Assembly (NCBI RefSeq): GCF_032854445.1
Contig: NC_088300.1
Span: 81,956,101-82,020,100, forward strand
Source: Liolophura sinensis
Lineage: Eukaryota > Mollusca > Polyplacophora > Chitonida > Chitonidae
DNA: 64,000 nucleotides
Direction: 5' to 3'
Shown here: positions 25,217 to 36,650 of the stretch, piece after piece
Position numbering within the stretch: position 1 is the stretch's first letter
Layout of the letters: each line of letters begins with the position of its first letter
The notes under the pieces: generated by a model
Told to the model about the DNA's origin: nothing
The model's input: the letters and a program-made list of their open reading frames with translations, nothing else
The model's database searches: none
Made by a program: the position numbers and the translations under genes

Positions 25217-26479
25217 CAACCTGATGGAAACAGCTGATGAACTTTCCTGTATCCATATTATGTGGTTGCTGGAAATCAGATGGCAATATCCTAGAAATCG
25301 TCAAGAACCATTTGAGAGTAACCTAGAAACTGTGAAGAACAATTTGTGTTTTCCTCTGAACCCTGACATTAACCTAGAAACTAGGGCAAACCAGTTGTGT
25401 TTTCCTCTGAACCCTGACATTAACCTAGAAACTAGGGCAAACCAGTTGTGTTTTCCTCTGAACTTGGACAGTAACCTGGAAACTGGCGCAAACCAGTTGT
25501 GTTTTCCTCTGAACTTGGACAGTAACCTGGAAACTGGCGCAAACCAGTTGTGTTTTCCTCTGAACTCAGACAGTAACCTGGAAGCTGGGGCCAACCAGTT
25601 GTGTTTTCCTCTGAACTCAGACAGTACCCTGGAATCTGGGGCAAACCAGTATATAATTTACGATTGGATGTAAATAAGATATATCTGTACATGTAATATA
25701 TATTTGATGTTCCTGTAGATCTAAGAAGTGACCTGGAAAGAGTGTGGTATGGTGTTTGTCAACTGTTGTCAGAGAAATCTGATATATCAACTGCTGCTCA
25801 ACAAAAAGGACGCCTCTTTTCTCTTGCACGATCTTCAGGCTACATGGTCCATATGTTTCAGTTCAATGCCAGTGTTTGGCTTTATGAACATTTAATATTA
25901 ACACTGAAGAAAAGCACTACCAAAGTGCCTGCACTGAAGGTGTGAAAAAAGGTTTCCATATCAAAGTTCAAATTGGTAGTCCATGAATGCATTCCAGGTC
26001 ATATAACAATTAAACAAGGTATCTAGGTCGCGCTTTGATTGCAACTGTTCATAAAGGCATCATGCAGATGTAATGAACATGGCTGCCTTTACAGCCCCTA
26101 GCTCCAGACTAAGCCCTATTAGATACAGTTCGAAAATGACCAGCGTTACAGACCTTTATCAAACAGATTGTGATTCAAAAGTAATGGATCATTACATCTT
26201 TCCCATTAATGTGTAATGATCTCATACTACAAGAGGTGCCATCTATGATGTTACACATGACATGCTGGTCTGTATAAAAGCTGTCTACAAGATACACGGT
26301 TACATTCGGCAAGCAGCGCCATCTGGGTTGTTAAATACCATTTACACGATAGATATGTACATGAGGTCTATGTGGGTGATCACAATGTAGATCGCCAGAG
26401 ATTCTGAACTGTCTGTCCATACCTGCCAACGAGAGTGTTATACTCATTGTAAAATTTGAGAAACTTAGAATGAAGGCGT
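25217..26479. other. NOSIP 3' flank
   Basis: Begins with the presumed 3' UTR and a 51-bp array (listed separately). I see no canonical AATAAA shortly after the stop. The remainder to 26479 has no recognisable gene. Confidence 0.5.
25318..25662. repeat. 51-bp tandem repeat after NOSIP
   Basis: Six to seven copies of a 51-bp unit (17 codons) with GTGTTTTCCTCTGAAC, GACAGTAACCTGGAAACTG and GCAAACCAGTT. Because 51 is a multiple of three, open frames on both strands run through it; these are artefacts. Confidence 0.93.
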
Positions 26480-27070
26480 TTGATTTAGTATCCCTGACAA
26501 ACTAGTTTTTGAACTAACAACTTTTGACACAGATTTAAGTTATCACAATTTACGCAAGATCTGACAAATGCTACAAGGCGAGATATGTATGCGCCATATG
26601 CCGGACCCTTTGGTATATTGCTGTCCAAATAAGGATAATTTACAATATCAAGATTGAAATTATCCCTTTGTCGTAAAGGCGGCATGACAGGAGACCTTGT
26701 TCGTCTTTGTACAGGTACAGATATAGATCCCAGTAAGATGTACCATCAGGACTATCTGTTGTCTCCTTTAAATCCATTGAAGGCGGATAGATTTCCTTCA
26801 CCGCTTCAGCAATATGAGGGTTATTTAAGGCCAGTAGATCATCAATATACCACTTGGTAAATGAAAAGGATCCAGCTATGAAACAGGTATAGGTCTGCCA
26901 AAGATGCGCACAATTGGTAGCAGTTGGAATACCTATGCAATGTTGGTAAATGGTATCCCCGAATTTCACATAGATGTTATTAATGAGAAATTCAAGTAAT
27001 TCAATAAATAATGTAACATCCCATGAGTGGTAACCTTTATAAAGAGTAGAACTAAAGAAAGCCTTATTGC
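26480..27070 (-). pseudogene. Reverse transcriptase fragment of a retrotransposon
   Basis: Reading on the minus strand from ~27070, the frame gives STLYKGYHSWDVTLFIELLE, then KFGDTIYQHCIGIPTATNCA and the catalytic-type box KWYIDDLLALNN, then SYWDLYLYLYKDEQG and CRLYDK. It then shifts frame near 26650-26685 into DNFNLDIVNYPYLDSNIPK and GPAYGAYISRLV. The order FLI-N-V-FG, GIP-TNCA, YIDD-L, DLHLE-type, LYDKRDDFNF-type, SNIP-APAYG is that of an RT family abundant in animal genomes. I suspect a Penelope-like or related element but cannot assign it. The frame break and missing ends mark it as dead. Confidence 0.75.
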
Positions 27071-27139
27071 TCCTGATGTTAATGTAACGGTGACCTGTTT
27101 TAGTAAATACCGAGACAATTAACCACGATATTCTTTCAA

Positions 27140-28800
27140 TAAGACTCAGGCTGCCCTTTTATAACCAGACTGAGGCTGCCCTTTTATAACCAGACTGAGG
27201 CTGCCCTTTTATATTCAGACTGAGGCAGGCCTATTATAACCAGACTGAGGCAGGCCTTTTATAAAAAGACTGAGGCTGTCCTTTTCTAACCAGGCTGATG
27301 CTACCCTTTCATTACCAGACTGAGACTGCCCTTTTCTAACCAGACTGATGCTGCCCTTTTTAAACCAGACTGATGCTGCCCTTTCATTACCAGACTAATG
27401 CTGCCCTTTTATATCCAGACTGAGGCTGTCCCTTTATAACCAGACTGAGGCAGGCCTTTTAAAACCAGGCTGAGGCAGTCTTTTTATAGCCAGACAGGTA
27501 GTCCTTTCATAACCAGACTGAGACTGAGCATTTAAAACCAGATTGAGACTATCCTGTTATAGCCAGAATGAGACAAAGTATTAAAACCAGACTGAGACTC
27601 CTTTTAAAACCAGACTGTCAGTTAATAACATGATTGGGTCTGTCATTTCATAACCAGACTAGCTGAGACTGTCCTGTTGTAATCAGAATGAGACTATTCT
27701 TTTACAACCAGGCTGGGACTGTCCTTTCATAACCATGCAGGCTGGGGCTGTTCTTTTATAATCAGATTAGGACTGTCTGTTTATAACCAGGCTGAAACTG
27801 TCCTTTTATTACCAGGCTGTGACTGCTCTTTTATAACCATGCAGACTCGGGCTGTCTTTTTATAATCAGACGGAGGCAGTCTTTTTATAACCAGACTGAG
27901 ACTGAGCGTTTAAAACCAGGTTGGGACTGTCCTTTCATAACCAGACTACCTGAGACTATCCTGTTATAACCAGAATGAGACTATCCTTTTATAACCAGAC
28001 TGAGATTGTCCTTTTACAACCAGGCTGGGACTGTCCTTTTATAACGATGCAGGCTGGGGCTGTTCTTTTATAATCAGATTAAGACTGTCTGTTTATAACC
28101 AGGCTGAAACTGTCCTTTTATTACCAGGCTGTGACTGCTCTTTTATAACCATGCAGGCTGGGGCTGTCTTTTTATAGTCAGATTGAGACTGTCCTTGTAT
28201 AACCAGGCTGAGACTGTCCTTTTATTACAGACTGAGGAAGTCCTTTTATGACTCAGGCAGTCCTTTGCAGGCTGAGGCTATCCTTTTACAACCAGACTGA
28301 GATTGTACTTTTATAACTAGGCTGAGACTGTCCTTTTTCATCAGGGACAGAGACTAGCTGTCCATTTATAACCAGGCTGGGACTGATCTTTGAATCTTTA
28401 TAACCAGTCTCAGACAGTCCTTTTATAACAGGCTGAGACTATTATAACCAGACTAAGATTGACCTTTTATAACCAGTCTGAGACTATCCGTTTAGAACCA
28501 GACTGAGACTGTCCTTTTATAACTAGAATCAGGTAGTTCTTTTATAACCAGACCGGGACTTTCCCTTTATAACCAGGTTGACTGAGCTTTTAAAACTAGG
28601 CTGTGACTGGTGTTTGAATCTTTATAACCAGTCTGAGACCGTCCTTTTATAACCAGGCTCAGACTGTTCCTTTATAACCAGTCTCAGACTGCTCTTTTAT
28701 AACCAGGCTCAAACTGTTCTTTTGTAACCAGACGGAGACTGTCCTTTGGATCGTTTATAGCCAGTCCAAGACTGTCCTTTTATAACAAGGCTGGGACTGT
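27140..28800. repeat. ~25-bp minisatellite
   Basis: More than 60 degenerate copies of a ~25-bp unit CTTTTATAACCAGACTGAG plus GCTGTC. It includes larger duplicated blocks carrying ATAACCATGCAGGCTGGGGC. No gene in the array. Confidence 0.95.
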
Positions 28801-29335
28801 CCTGATGGAAGACTTGAGGACAAGCTACACAGAAGGTCCAAATGACCATTTTCTTCTGTGAAATCTACACAGGCAGTCCAAATGACAGCAGAAAGTTTAG
28901 TTTTCTGTGGCGTTGCAGTGCGTGTGTACTCCATATATGTTTTATAACACACGTACACTGCTAATTATGGCGTAATAGAGGAAAGAACAAATGAGTTCAC
29001 AGCTTTGGACCATCTTGATACAGGTGGAAAGGCGTTTTACGAGTTCCCTGTTGCATTGCTCTAGATATACACACTAAACTAAGTTAGTGCTGCTGCTCTC
29101 GAAGTAGGTCTACCCCACAGAGACGAAATAGGTAAATAGAACATGTAATTGTCCGTAAATAAGGCGCATAAAAGAAATTTGACAGGTTTATGAGCTGTGG
29201 TTTTCCAGTACTGTCAGTAAAATTTCCCAGTGGTATAGGTAACTTGAAATCAAACAAACCAACTGGCGTTTGCTGAAGGTTACATCAAATGTAGAACTTC
29301 ACACCCACGTTAAGGAAGGAATAGAGTAAACAGGG
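28801..29335. other. Gene-free stretch
   Basis: No gene, repeat or signal recognised between the 25-bp array and the split SINE. Confidence 0.4.
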
Positions 29336-29344
29336 ATAGTCTTG

Positions 29345-29690
29345 GGCCGTACTTGGGAAGGTCTTTCAACAACCTGCAGATGGTGGTAGGTTTTGTAACT
29401 TTCTTGTTTGGTAGCCGAGAGGGGTAAATGATGACCAGACACTGTGATTGAGAACGACAACTGTATCGACAAGAGGCCATGATGCTCGACTGTCAAGCGT
29501 CCTACTTTGTACCCCCAGACACTGGAGAGCGGTGCGGGTACATGTAAATGTAGAATCTAAGACAGCATCGTTACAGGTTTCCCCTGGTTCAGCCCGGTTT
29601 CCTCCCACCATAATGCTGGCCTCCGTCGTATAAATGAAATATCCTTGACTACGGCGTAATGCACCGATCAAATAAATAAATAAACAAACA
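29345..29690 (+). mobile_element. SINE copy interrupted by a small insertion
   Basis: Same family as the copy at 24107. The left piece (to 29393) has GGGAAGGTCTTTCAACAACC and CTGCAGATGG. The right piece (from 29576) has TTTCCTCCCACCATAATGC, then GAAATATCCTTGACTACGG, and ends in (AAATA)n. The tRNA-like head is missing or degraded. The two halves are separated by a 182-bp insertion listed separately. Confidence 0.88.
29394..29575. mobile_element. 182-bp MITE-like insertion inside the SINE
   Basis: It begins TGTAAC and ends GTTACA, perfect 6-bp terminal inverted repeats, with further weak symmetry (TGT five bases further in on both sides). It is flanked by GGTTT on the left (29389-29393) and GGTTT on the right (29576-29580), a 5-bp target-site duplication. 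Other SINE copies in this window read straight through this point (GTGGGTTTCCCCC), which shows the empty site. It has no coding capacity. Confidence 0.8.
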
Positions 29691-30107
29691 AGAGTCGCGG
29701 TGTAGCCTCCAATAATAGTCTATGTTGGGACTCTTCAGCAAGTCCGTTTTCGTCTATGAAAGCCATTTGGCTGTAACCAAAGGAAATAAAATTAGGAGTA
29801 TGGCCGCCGCCACATGATAACGCAGGATACACGATTTGCGCAAATATTAGTAGCACTCAGTCATGATGAGGGTCTTTTCCGGCATACATCACAAATGACA
29901 TTGGACGGGAAAAAAACAAACGTCAGTAATCGTCAGAATTCTGAAGGATAGCGGCCATAAACTGTTGAACGAAGTTTGGATAACAACAACAACACCTTGA
30001 GCGCTTGAATGCACACGTGGGGTAGCCTATAGTCTGACGTACGTTATTTCTGGGTATGTTATTGATGTCTGACGAATTTGGCGTCATCTTGGGAATACAT
30101 TACCTGA
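29691..30107. other. Upstream region of POLR1F
   Basis: Presumed promoter and 5' UTR. No TATA box or named element is seen. An in-frame TGA directly precedes the chosen start codon. Confidence 0.4.
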
Positions 30108-33100
30108 ATGAGAAACACCTTGATCATGGCCAGAAAGAGGTTTACGGAGAGGATAACGAGATGGTTGACTTTTGGGCAGGCGAAAAAAAAGCTGGGTGAT
30201 TCACTATCAAGTTTTGTGTTGTTCCGATGCAAACGTCACGTGCTACTGCCTCCACGGTTTCTAGGCCGCGTTCACGAGGGCATCAGCGAATGGCTGAATT
30301 CGGAGCTGAGGATGTTCAGTACAGAGTAAGTATAGTCTTGAAAATTGAAATGAATGCTATACCATAAACATAAACCCCACAATTAAGAAACTAGTACCGA
30401 CTGCATTTTCTCGACATCTAATAGCCGTGCATGACTATGTTCGCATTTTATATTTTGACGGGGCTCACATATTCAGGGCTCAATCATATCAAAGTTAAGT
30501 ATCCATCCATACATCATGAAGTTCAACTTGTCTGCTCCCTTAAACTTCACAAAAGATGACTGCGCATCCTATACACCAACTGGGTAAATCCCTTGGCCAC
30601 ACATTCCCACCATCTACAGTTCATCTACAGTTTATCGAGACCCGGTAATAACCACCATACCCAGAATACGACAGACAGTTCCCATTTTGGGAATGTGAAA
30701 TCTGCTGACAGGTTGAGCTTGATAAAATAAGGATGGATATTTACCTTTGGGGTGATTGACAACTTGGGATTTAATCTCTCTGGTGGCCTGGGTCCCTGAA
30801 CATTGTGAAAACAGTAACTGGACAAGCCTAGGAGGTCAGTAATCCAAGCGTTTTCCAAAATTTTACTAAGTATCCTACAGGGGTGAAGTCAGTGAATGGC
30901 ACTAAGCCAGTCACTCCCATCAAAATATTGAAAAAAGTTCAGACCTAGTCATCCTTGGGTAGCTCATGATCAGGTTATAAATTTTGCTTCAGTACAAATT
31001 AGTTTTTGGGCAAGCATTAGTCCTACAAAACTCCCAGTTTCTCTGCGACATATTTTAGTGTCACTGAGGAGTTAGTCCTGCCATCTCGCACCTCAGGCTC
31101 TTATCACGTGTGTCTCCTGTGAAAGTAAAGACCTTCACATATATACGCAATACATTTTGGATGGCCTTGCCTTTATTCCTTAGGCAATTCTCCCTCGCCC
31201 ACTTTAAAACTAAAATGGCAACCTTTTTCAAAGCATTTGGCTCCATTTAAAATTTTGTAAAACTGAACTAGCACTTAAGTTTTGATCACATAGGTGAAGC
31301 AGGTGTTTTACTACAAGTTTACATCAGTTATATTCAGCAGTTATATTCTTCAGAATGTTGACATCGCAAAATTGTGGCTTGGATGAGAACTCCACTAATG
31401 GGAGGCAAGATTGTTTATTCTCACTACGGCCATCATGATGGGTAGGTCTTGTTTTAACATTTGGCAATGGTCAAAAGACCGAGAAGCTGCTAGGGAATAA
31501 AGGTGAAGCCGCAGAAATTGTATCATGCATATTTGTGGAGGTCTTTAATTTCACAGAAGACACATGATATGCAAGGGTTGTGAGATAGCACTACTACACA
31601 AAAAGTAAATGCAAGAATGTATGACTCCACGTAGTGACAATAAAATATCAGCGAAGCTAGAAGTTTTGCATTACTAGGCATACATAGCATTTGTCAGTGT
31701 TTTGTACGATACGAACGATGCAACAGAGGCCTCTTCCCAAGGCCTTGGGATACGACATCTAACAGAGGCTCCTTACCAAGGTCTTGGGATACAACGTCTA
31801 ACAGAGGCCCCTTCCCAAGGTCTTGGGATACGACATCTAACAGAGGCTCCTTACCAAGGTCTTGGGATACAACATCTAACAGAGGCCCCTTCCCAAGGTC
31901 TTGGGTATGTTCCTGCCTGCACTTAGAACCTCTGTATCATTTCCTACCTGATATTTTATTAACGGGCAATCCATGATTAAGGGGATCGTACTTTTGTTGG
32001 ACAAAAATCGGCTTCTGTTCTGATCAAGTCGCTCATTTGTGAGCCAAAAACCAACATATTTTGGACAGGCAGCCATGCTTGCCTTTTCAATGCTGTGCCA
32101 AGTATTCTCCGCAATGGAGACTTTTTGGAATGCTCATGGCTGTTTGCTGGACAAATGAAAACTCCACATCATGGAGAATAGACTGTCCTGCTCCACCCTC
32201 AGCACCACTCTCAGCACCACACTCAGCACCACTCTTAGCACTACACTCAGCACCGCACTCAGCACAGCACTCAGCACATCTCTCAGCTCCATTCTTAGCA
32301 AAGCTCTCAGCACAGCACTCAGCACCCCACTTAGCATCACTCTCAGCACTGCACTCAGCACCGCACTCAGCACAGCTCTCAGCACCACCATCAGCATCAC
32401 CATCAGCACAGCTCTCAGCAATACACTTAGCACTGCACTCAGCACAGCTCTCTGCATCGCACTCAGCACCACTCGCATTATCACTCTTAGCACCGCACTC
32501 AGCACTGCAGTCAGCACAGCTCTCAGCACTGCAGTCAGCACCGCTCTCAGCACCACTCTTAGCACCGCACTCAGCACAGCTCTCAGCACCACACTCAGCA
32601 CACAAGGTTAAAGATGGGGTCATGACTAAAGATGGGGTCAGCACACAAGGTTAAAAGATGGGGTCATGGCTATTAAAGTATTCAGTTGAAATTATACATA
32701 GGTTTTTCTTACGGATAGGAAATTATGCAGCCTGTTGGACCTTGGCTACACATTTTAAGCATGTATGTCTCATTCATTTTATCATACGCCAAATTCATTA
32801 GGCTTAACGTTTGTAACAGTTGGGAATAACCACAGTCAGACAGGGCTCTTACTTACACAGAGCCCTGGCCAGCTCGCTGCAGGCTGTTTGATTCAGAAAG
32901 TTTTACTAACCTTTGCAGCTCAAACCCGTCCATATAATAGGTATACACTGAATCAGTAAAGCATCTTTTAACAGTAATCTGCTATGTGTTGGTTGTTGTT
33001 GAAAATTTCTTCCATGGAGACTTTTCGTTGAGAATTTGGTTATGATGATGTAGGTTTCAGATGATGATTTGTGTTACTGTTGACAGGTGAAACACTGATG

Positions 33101-35804
33101 ACATTGTGTGTTTCTTTTGACAGGTTGATTACTGTGTTTACTGTGATGACGTGTTTCTGTTGACAGGTTCAAATGTTAATTGATGGTGTGTTTCTGTTGA
33201 CAGGTTAAAATGTTGATTACGATGATGTGTGTTTATGTTGACAGATTGAAACATTGATTATGAAGGTGTGTTTCTGTTGACAGGTTAAATGGGTAATTAC
33301 AATGAGGTATGTTTCTGTTGACAGGTTATTATGATGGTGTGTTTCTGTTCACAGGTTGAACCGGTTGTTATGATGGTGTTTCTGTTCACAGGTTGAACCG
33401 GTTATTATGATGGTGTGTTTCTGTTGACAGGTTGGACCGGTTATTGTGATGGTGTGTTTTTGTTGACAGGTTGGACAGGTTATTATGACGGTGTGTTTCT
33501 GTTGACAGATTGGACCGGTTATTGTGACGGTATGTTTCTGTTGACAGGTTGAACCGGTTATTGTGATGGTGTGTTTCTGTTGACAGGTTGAACCGGTTAT
33601 TGTGATGGTGTGTTTCTGTTGAAAGGTTGAACCGGTTATTGTGACGATGTGTTTCTGTTGACAGGTTGAACCGGTTATTGTGATGGTGTGTTTCTGTTGA
33701 CAGGTTGAACCGGTTATTGTGATGGTGTGTTTCTGTTGAAAGGTTGAACCGGTTATTGTGACGATGTGTTTCTGTTGACAGGTTGAACCGGTTATTGTGA
33801 TGGTGTGTTTCTGTTGACAGGTTGAACCGGTTATTGTGATGGTGTGTTACTGTTGACAGGTTGAACCGGTTATTGTGATGGTGTGTTTCTGTTGACAGGT
33901 TATCTGGTGTAGTGATTGATTACAACAATATATCTATGGCACAGACAACTGGAAGCATATATGATGAATCACCTTACCTTCACTTTGACATAGAAGCTGA
34001 TTTTGTTGTGTTCCGACCAACAGTCGGCTGTTCCCTGAGGGGAAAAATCAACAAGATTGGCGACGACCATATTGGCTGTTTGGTTCACAATTGTATAAAC
34101 GCATCAATTCCGCTGCCAAGCCACCTGGTGGAGTCGGGTAAATTTTCAGGATCAGACAGTTCGGTGGTGACTTCAGATGTGGAACTCGAGTTTGAGGTCA
34201 CAGACTTGGCCAACCACAACCGAATTCTCACCATCACTGGGAAGCTTAAGACCAACAGGTTAGTGGCCGCTTAATCACTGGGACGGTTTCCTCCCACCAA
34301 AATGCTTGCCGCCTTCGTATATGTGAAATATTCTTGGGTACAATGTAAAACACCATTCAAATAAAAAAATAAATGTATAAATCAGTCACTGGGAAGCTTA
34401 AAGCCTCCCTGTCACAGGTATTAGAAAGTCTGCAGTTCGTCTTTCTTTGCCATCTCTTAGTTTAGGTAGTGTAAGGGACAGAGTAACTTCTGTAGGCTTC
34501 TGTTCAGAGTATTCCTCTCAAAACTGGACATGCAGATAGAGCAATCGTCCATCTTGTCTGCAGGGGTCAAAATAAAAGGGTGTTCACCTCACCTGGACAG
34601 CTAATTTGGCTATGAAATGAGAGATGAAAACAGATTATCTATTGCGTGCAACAGGTCCGTTTTATTTGATTGATGTTGAGCATAAGTTGAAAATTTTGTT
34701 ACTGCCTTGATTTGTGCTCAGCAGATTATGGCAGTCATGTTACTGCCTTGATTTGTGCTCAACAGATTATGGCAGTTTTGTTACTGCCTTGATTTGTGTT
34801 CAGCAGATTATGGCAGTCTTGTTGCTGCCTTGATTTGTGCTCAGCAGATTATGGCAGCCTTGTTGCTGCCTTGATTTGTGCTCAGCAGATTAAGGCAGTC
34901 TTGTTGCTGCCTTGATTTGTGTTCAGCAGATTATGGCAGTCTTGTTGCTGCCTTGATTTGTGCTCAGCAGATTAAGGCAGTCTTGTTGCTGCCTTGATTT
35001 GTGTTCAGCAGATTATGGCAGTCTTGTTGCTGCCTTGATTTGTGTTCAGCAGATTATGGCAGTCTTGTTGCTGCCTTGATTTGTGTTCAGCAGATTATGG
35101 CAGTCTTGTTACTGCCTTGATGTGGTGTGACATTCCAGTGAATTAGAACAATAGCTATTGGCATTGAGACAGTCCTGCTTCTTGTAACTAAAGTCTTTGT
35201 TTTTCGTTCTTTCAGTTTACAGCACATCAATCTGACAGAGTTACAAACTAAGCAGGATCCCACTGAAGGGTTGAGTATTAGCAGTTTTAAGATGGAAAAC
35301 TCAGAGTTTGAGTTTTTGAGACTGACGAGTAAGAGCAGAGAAAGAAAAAATGGTGGTGATGAGAAAGCAGAAGCTGAAAGCAGTAGCGGTGGGAAAGCAG
35401 AAACTGAAAGCGGTGATGGTGGGGAGGCAGAAATCACACTCTGTGGTGATAGTAGGCAACGAGAGAAAACAGATTCTGATTTGGTATCCCTTAGTAATTC
35501 TAACAGTGGTAGGAATAGAAAGCGAAAAAAGAAAAAGGAGACAAGTGCAGATGCGAAGAAGACCGAGTTATTGGATACGGTAACCAGCTCTGGTCTATCC
35601 TCCAGTTTCCTTGACTCTGGGGTTGACATGTCATTCCTCGGGGGACGTTTACCGGAGAAAAAACACAAGAAACAGGAACAAACTTCTGCCTTTGGTAACC
35701 CTGTGAACAGTAGCACGCCCCTGTCAACCCAAAAACACAAATCCTCTTCTCACAAAAAACACAAACGTAAGAGAAACTTGCAAGTTGAACAGAAAGCATT
35801 GTGA
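30108..35804 (+). CDS. POLR1F: POLR1F (RPA43), RNA polymerase I stalk subunit, three exons
   Basis: CDS 30108-30325, 33899-34258, 35216-35804: 1167 nt, 388 aa, GT-AG junctions, phases consistent (phase 2 at both). Exon 1 gives CKRHVLLPPRFLGRVHEGI and LNSELRMFSTE. Exon 2 gives SGVVIDYNNIS, HFDIEADFVVFRPTVGCSL, DDHIGCLVHNCINASIPLP and ELEFEV. Exon 3 begins SLQHINLTEL. This matches the RPA43/TWISTNB order, including the IEADF and HIGCLVH-NASIP signatures of the OB-like domain. The ~180-residue C-terminal tail is Ser/Lys/Glu-rich with RNRKRKKKKE and KKHKRKRN basic clusters, expected for this nucleolar subunit. It works with RPA14-type partners in the Pol I stalk that contacts RRN3. An alternative start is the Met at 30126, which has a better context (ATGG). 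No frame break; looks functional. Confidence 0.93.
30326..31700. other. 5' part of POLR1F intron 1
   Basis: No gene or repeat recognised in this part of the intron; the arrays begin at about 31720. Confidence 0.4.
31720..31915. repeat. 39-bp tandem repeat, POLR1F intron 1
   Basis: Five copies of a 39-bp unit with ACAGAGGC, CCAAGGTCTTGGGATAC and ACATCTA. CCAAGGTCTTGG is nearly self-complementary. Confidence 0.93.
32195..32608. repeat. Short-period CTCAGCACC repeat, POLR1F intron 1
   Basis: Degenerate 12-bp-period repeat built of CTCAGCACCACT, CTTAGCACCGCA and similar words. Its length in multiples of three makes long Ser-Ala-, Ser-Thr- and Cys-Ala-rich frames on both strands; I do not regard these as genes. 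Confidence 0.93.
33080..33898. repeat. 39-bp minisatellite ending at the POLR1F exon 2 acceptor
   Basis: Near-regular 39-bp units (GTTGAACCGGTTATTGTGAT, then GGTGTGTTTCTGTTGACAG) from about 33340, with more diverged copies back to ~33080, about 18 in all. The last unit's TTTCTGTTGACAG is itself the exon 2 acceptor (exon starts GTTATCTGGTG). Every unit thus ends in a complete pyrimidine-rich CAG followed by GTT. Confidence 0.95.
34275..34378 (+). mobile_element. 3' fragment of the SINE in POLR1F intron 2
   Basis: Matches only the tail of the family: GACGGTTTCCTCCCACCA, GTGAAATATTCTTGGGTAC and an A-rich (AAAT)n end. It lies ~16 bases after the exon 2 donor. Confidence 0.85.
34690..35130. repeat. 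42-bp minisatellite, POLR1F intron 2
   Basis: About ten copies of a 42-bp unit with TTGTTGCTGCCTTGATTTGTG and TCAGCAGATTATGGCAGTC. Very homogeneous. Confidence 0.95.
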
Positions 35805-35823
35805 GTCTATTCACCATCTTATG

Positions 35824-35829
35824 AATAAA
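35824..35829 (+). terminator. Probable polyadenylation signal of POLR1F
   Basis: AATAAA lies 20 bases after the POLR1F stop codon. A cleavage site would be expected shortly after. This is close to the stop, giving a very short 3' UTR, but no better signal is seen nearby. Confidence 0.5.
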
Positions 35830-35924
35830 GGTATATATTTAGATGAACTGAATTTGCTACAGCGTCCATCTGTGTGATTGAGTACTGGTCTGGATTATTT
35901 GGCTGCGGTTTTAAGTAGGGAGCT

Positions 35925-36300
35925 TTGTCAGCTCGATGCCTGGGCTGTCCTCTGGACTTTGCCGTGGCATCTGAGAGCTTTGTCAGCCTGATGCCCGGGC
36001 TGTCCTCTGGACTTTGCCGTGGCATCTGAGAGCTTTGTCAGCCTGATGCCTGGGCTTTCCTCTGGACTTTGCCGTGGCACCTGAGAGCTTTGTCAGCCTG
36101 ATGCCTGGGCTGTCCTCTGGACTTTGCCGTGGCACCTGAGAGCTTTGTCAGCCTGATGCCTGGGCTGTCCTCTGGACTTTGCCGTGGCACCTGAGAGCTT
36201 TGGCAGCCTGGTGCCTATGCTTTCCTCTGGACTTTGCCGTGGCACCTGAGAGCTTTGTCAGCCTTGATGCCTGTGCTGTCCTCTGGACTTTCCCGTGGCA
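35925..36300. repeat. 55-bp tandem repeat downstream of POLR1F
   Basis: Six to seven copies with GAGCTTTGTCAGCCTGATGC, GGGCTGTCCTCTGGACTTTG and CCGTGGCA. The ORFs through it are artefacts. Confidence 0.93.
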
Positions 36301-36650
36301 TTTGGGTTACCGTACTCCAGTTTGCTCCACCCATAAAAGTGACCACCAGGTAAAAGTGGAAAATGTAAGTATGACATGAATATCCAATCACATAAACCCC
36401 TAATGAAATGAATTCATTATGAACGACAAAACTGTTGTATTAGTCTTAATAAAGCTTTCCTTCCGAGAAGACATTGGCTAAAACATGTAGTAGTATGTAC
36501 CTATGTTAACGTGCAGTCATTTTCAGTTGTTGCTAATAATAAAAATCTTTGGTTAGAAGTTAACTTGTAACTAAATGTCTCTAAATGTTAAGAAGAAAGC
36601 CGCCCCTGATATGGCAGTTATATGTATGTGTATATGCCCAGCTATTCTTT
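36301..36650. other. Gene-free stretch
   Basis: Nothing recognised. Confidence 0.4.

Noticed and set aside
25029-25673. 214-aa plus-strand ORF
   Set aside because: It crosses NOSIP exon 9 in the wrong frame and then runs through the 51-bp array; it is a shadow plus repeat artefact.
32061-32654. Ala/Ser-, Ser/Thr- and Cys/Ala-rich ORFs on both strands
   Set aside because: Low-complexity translations of a 12-bp-period repeat in POLR1F intron 1.
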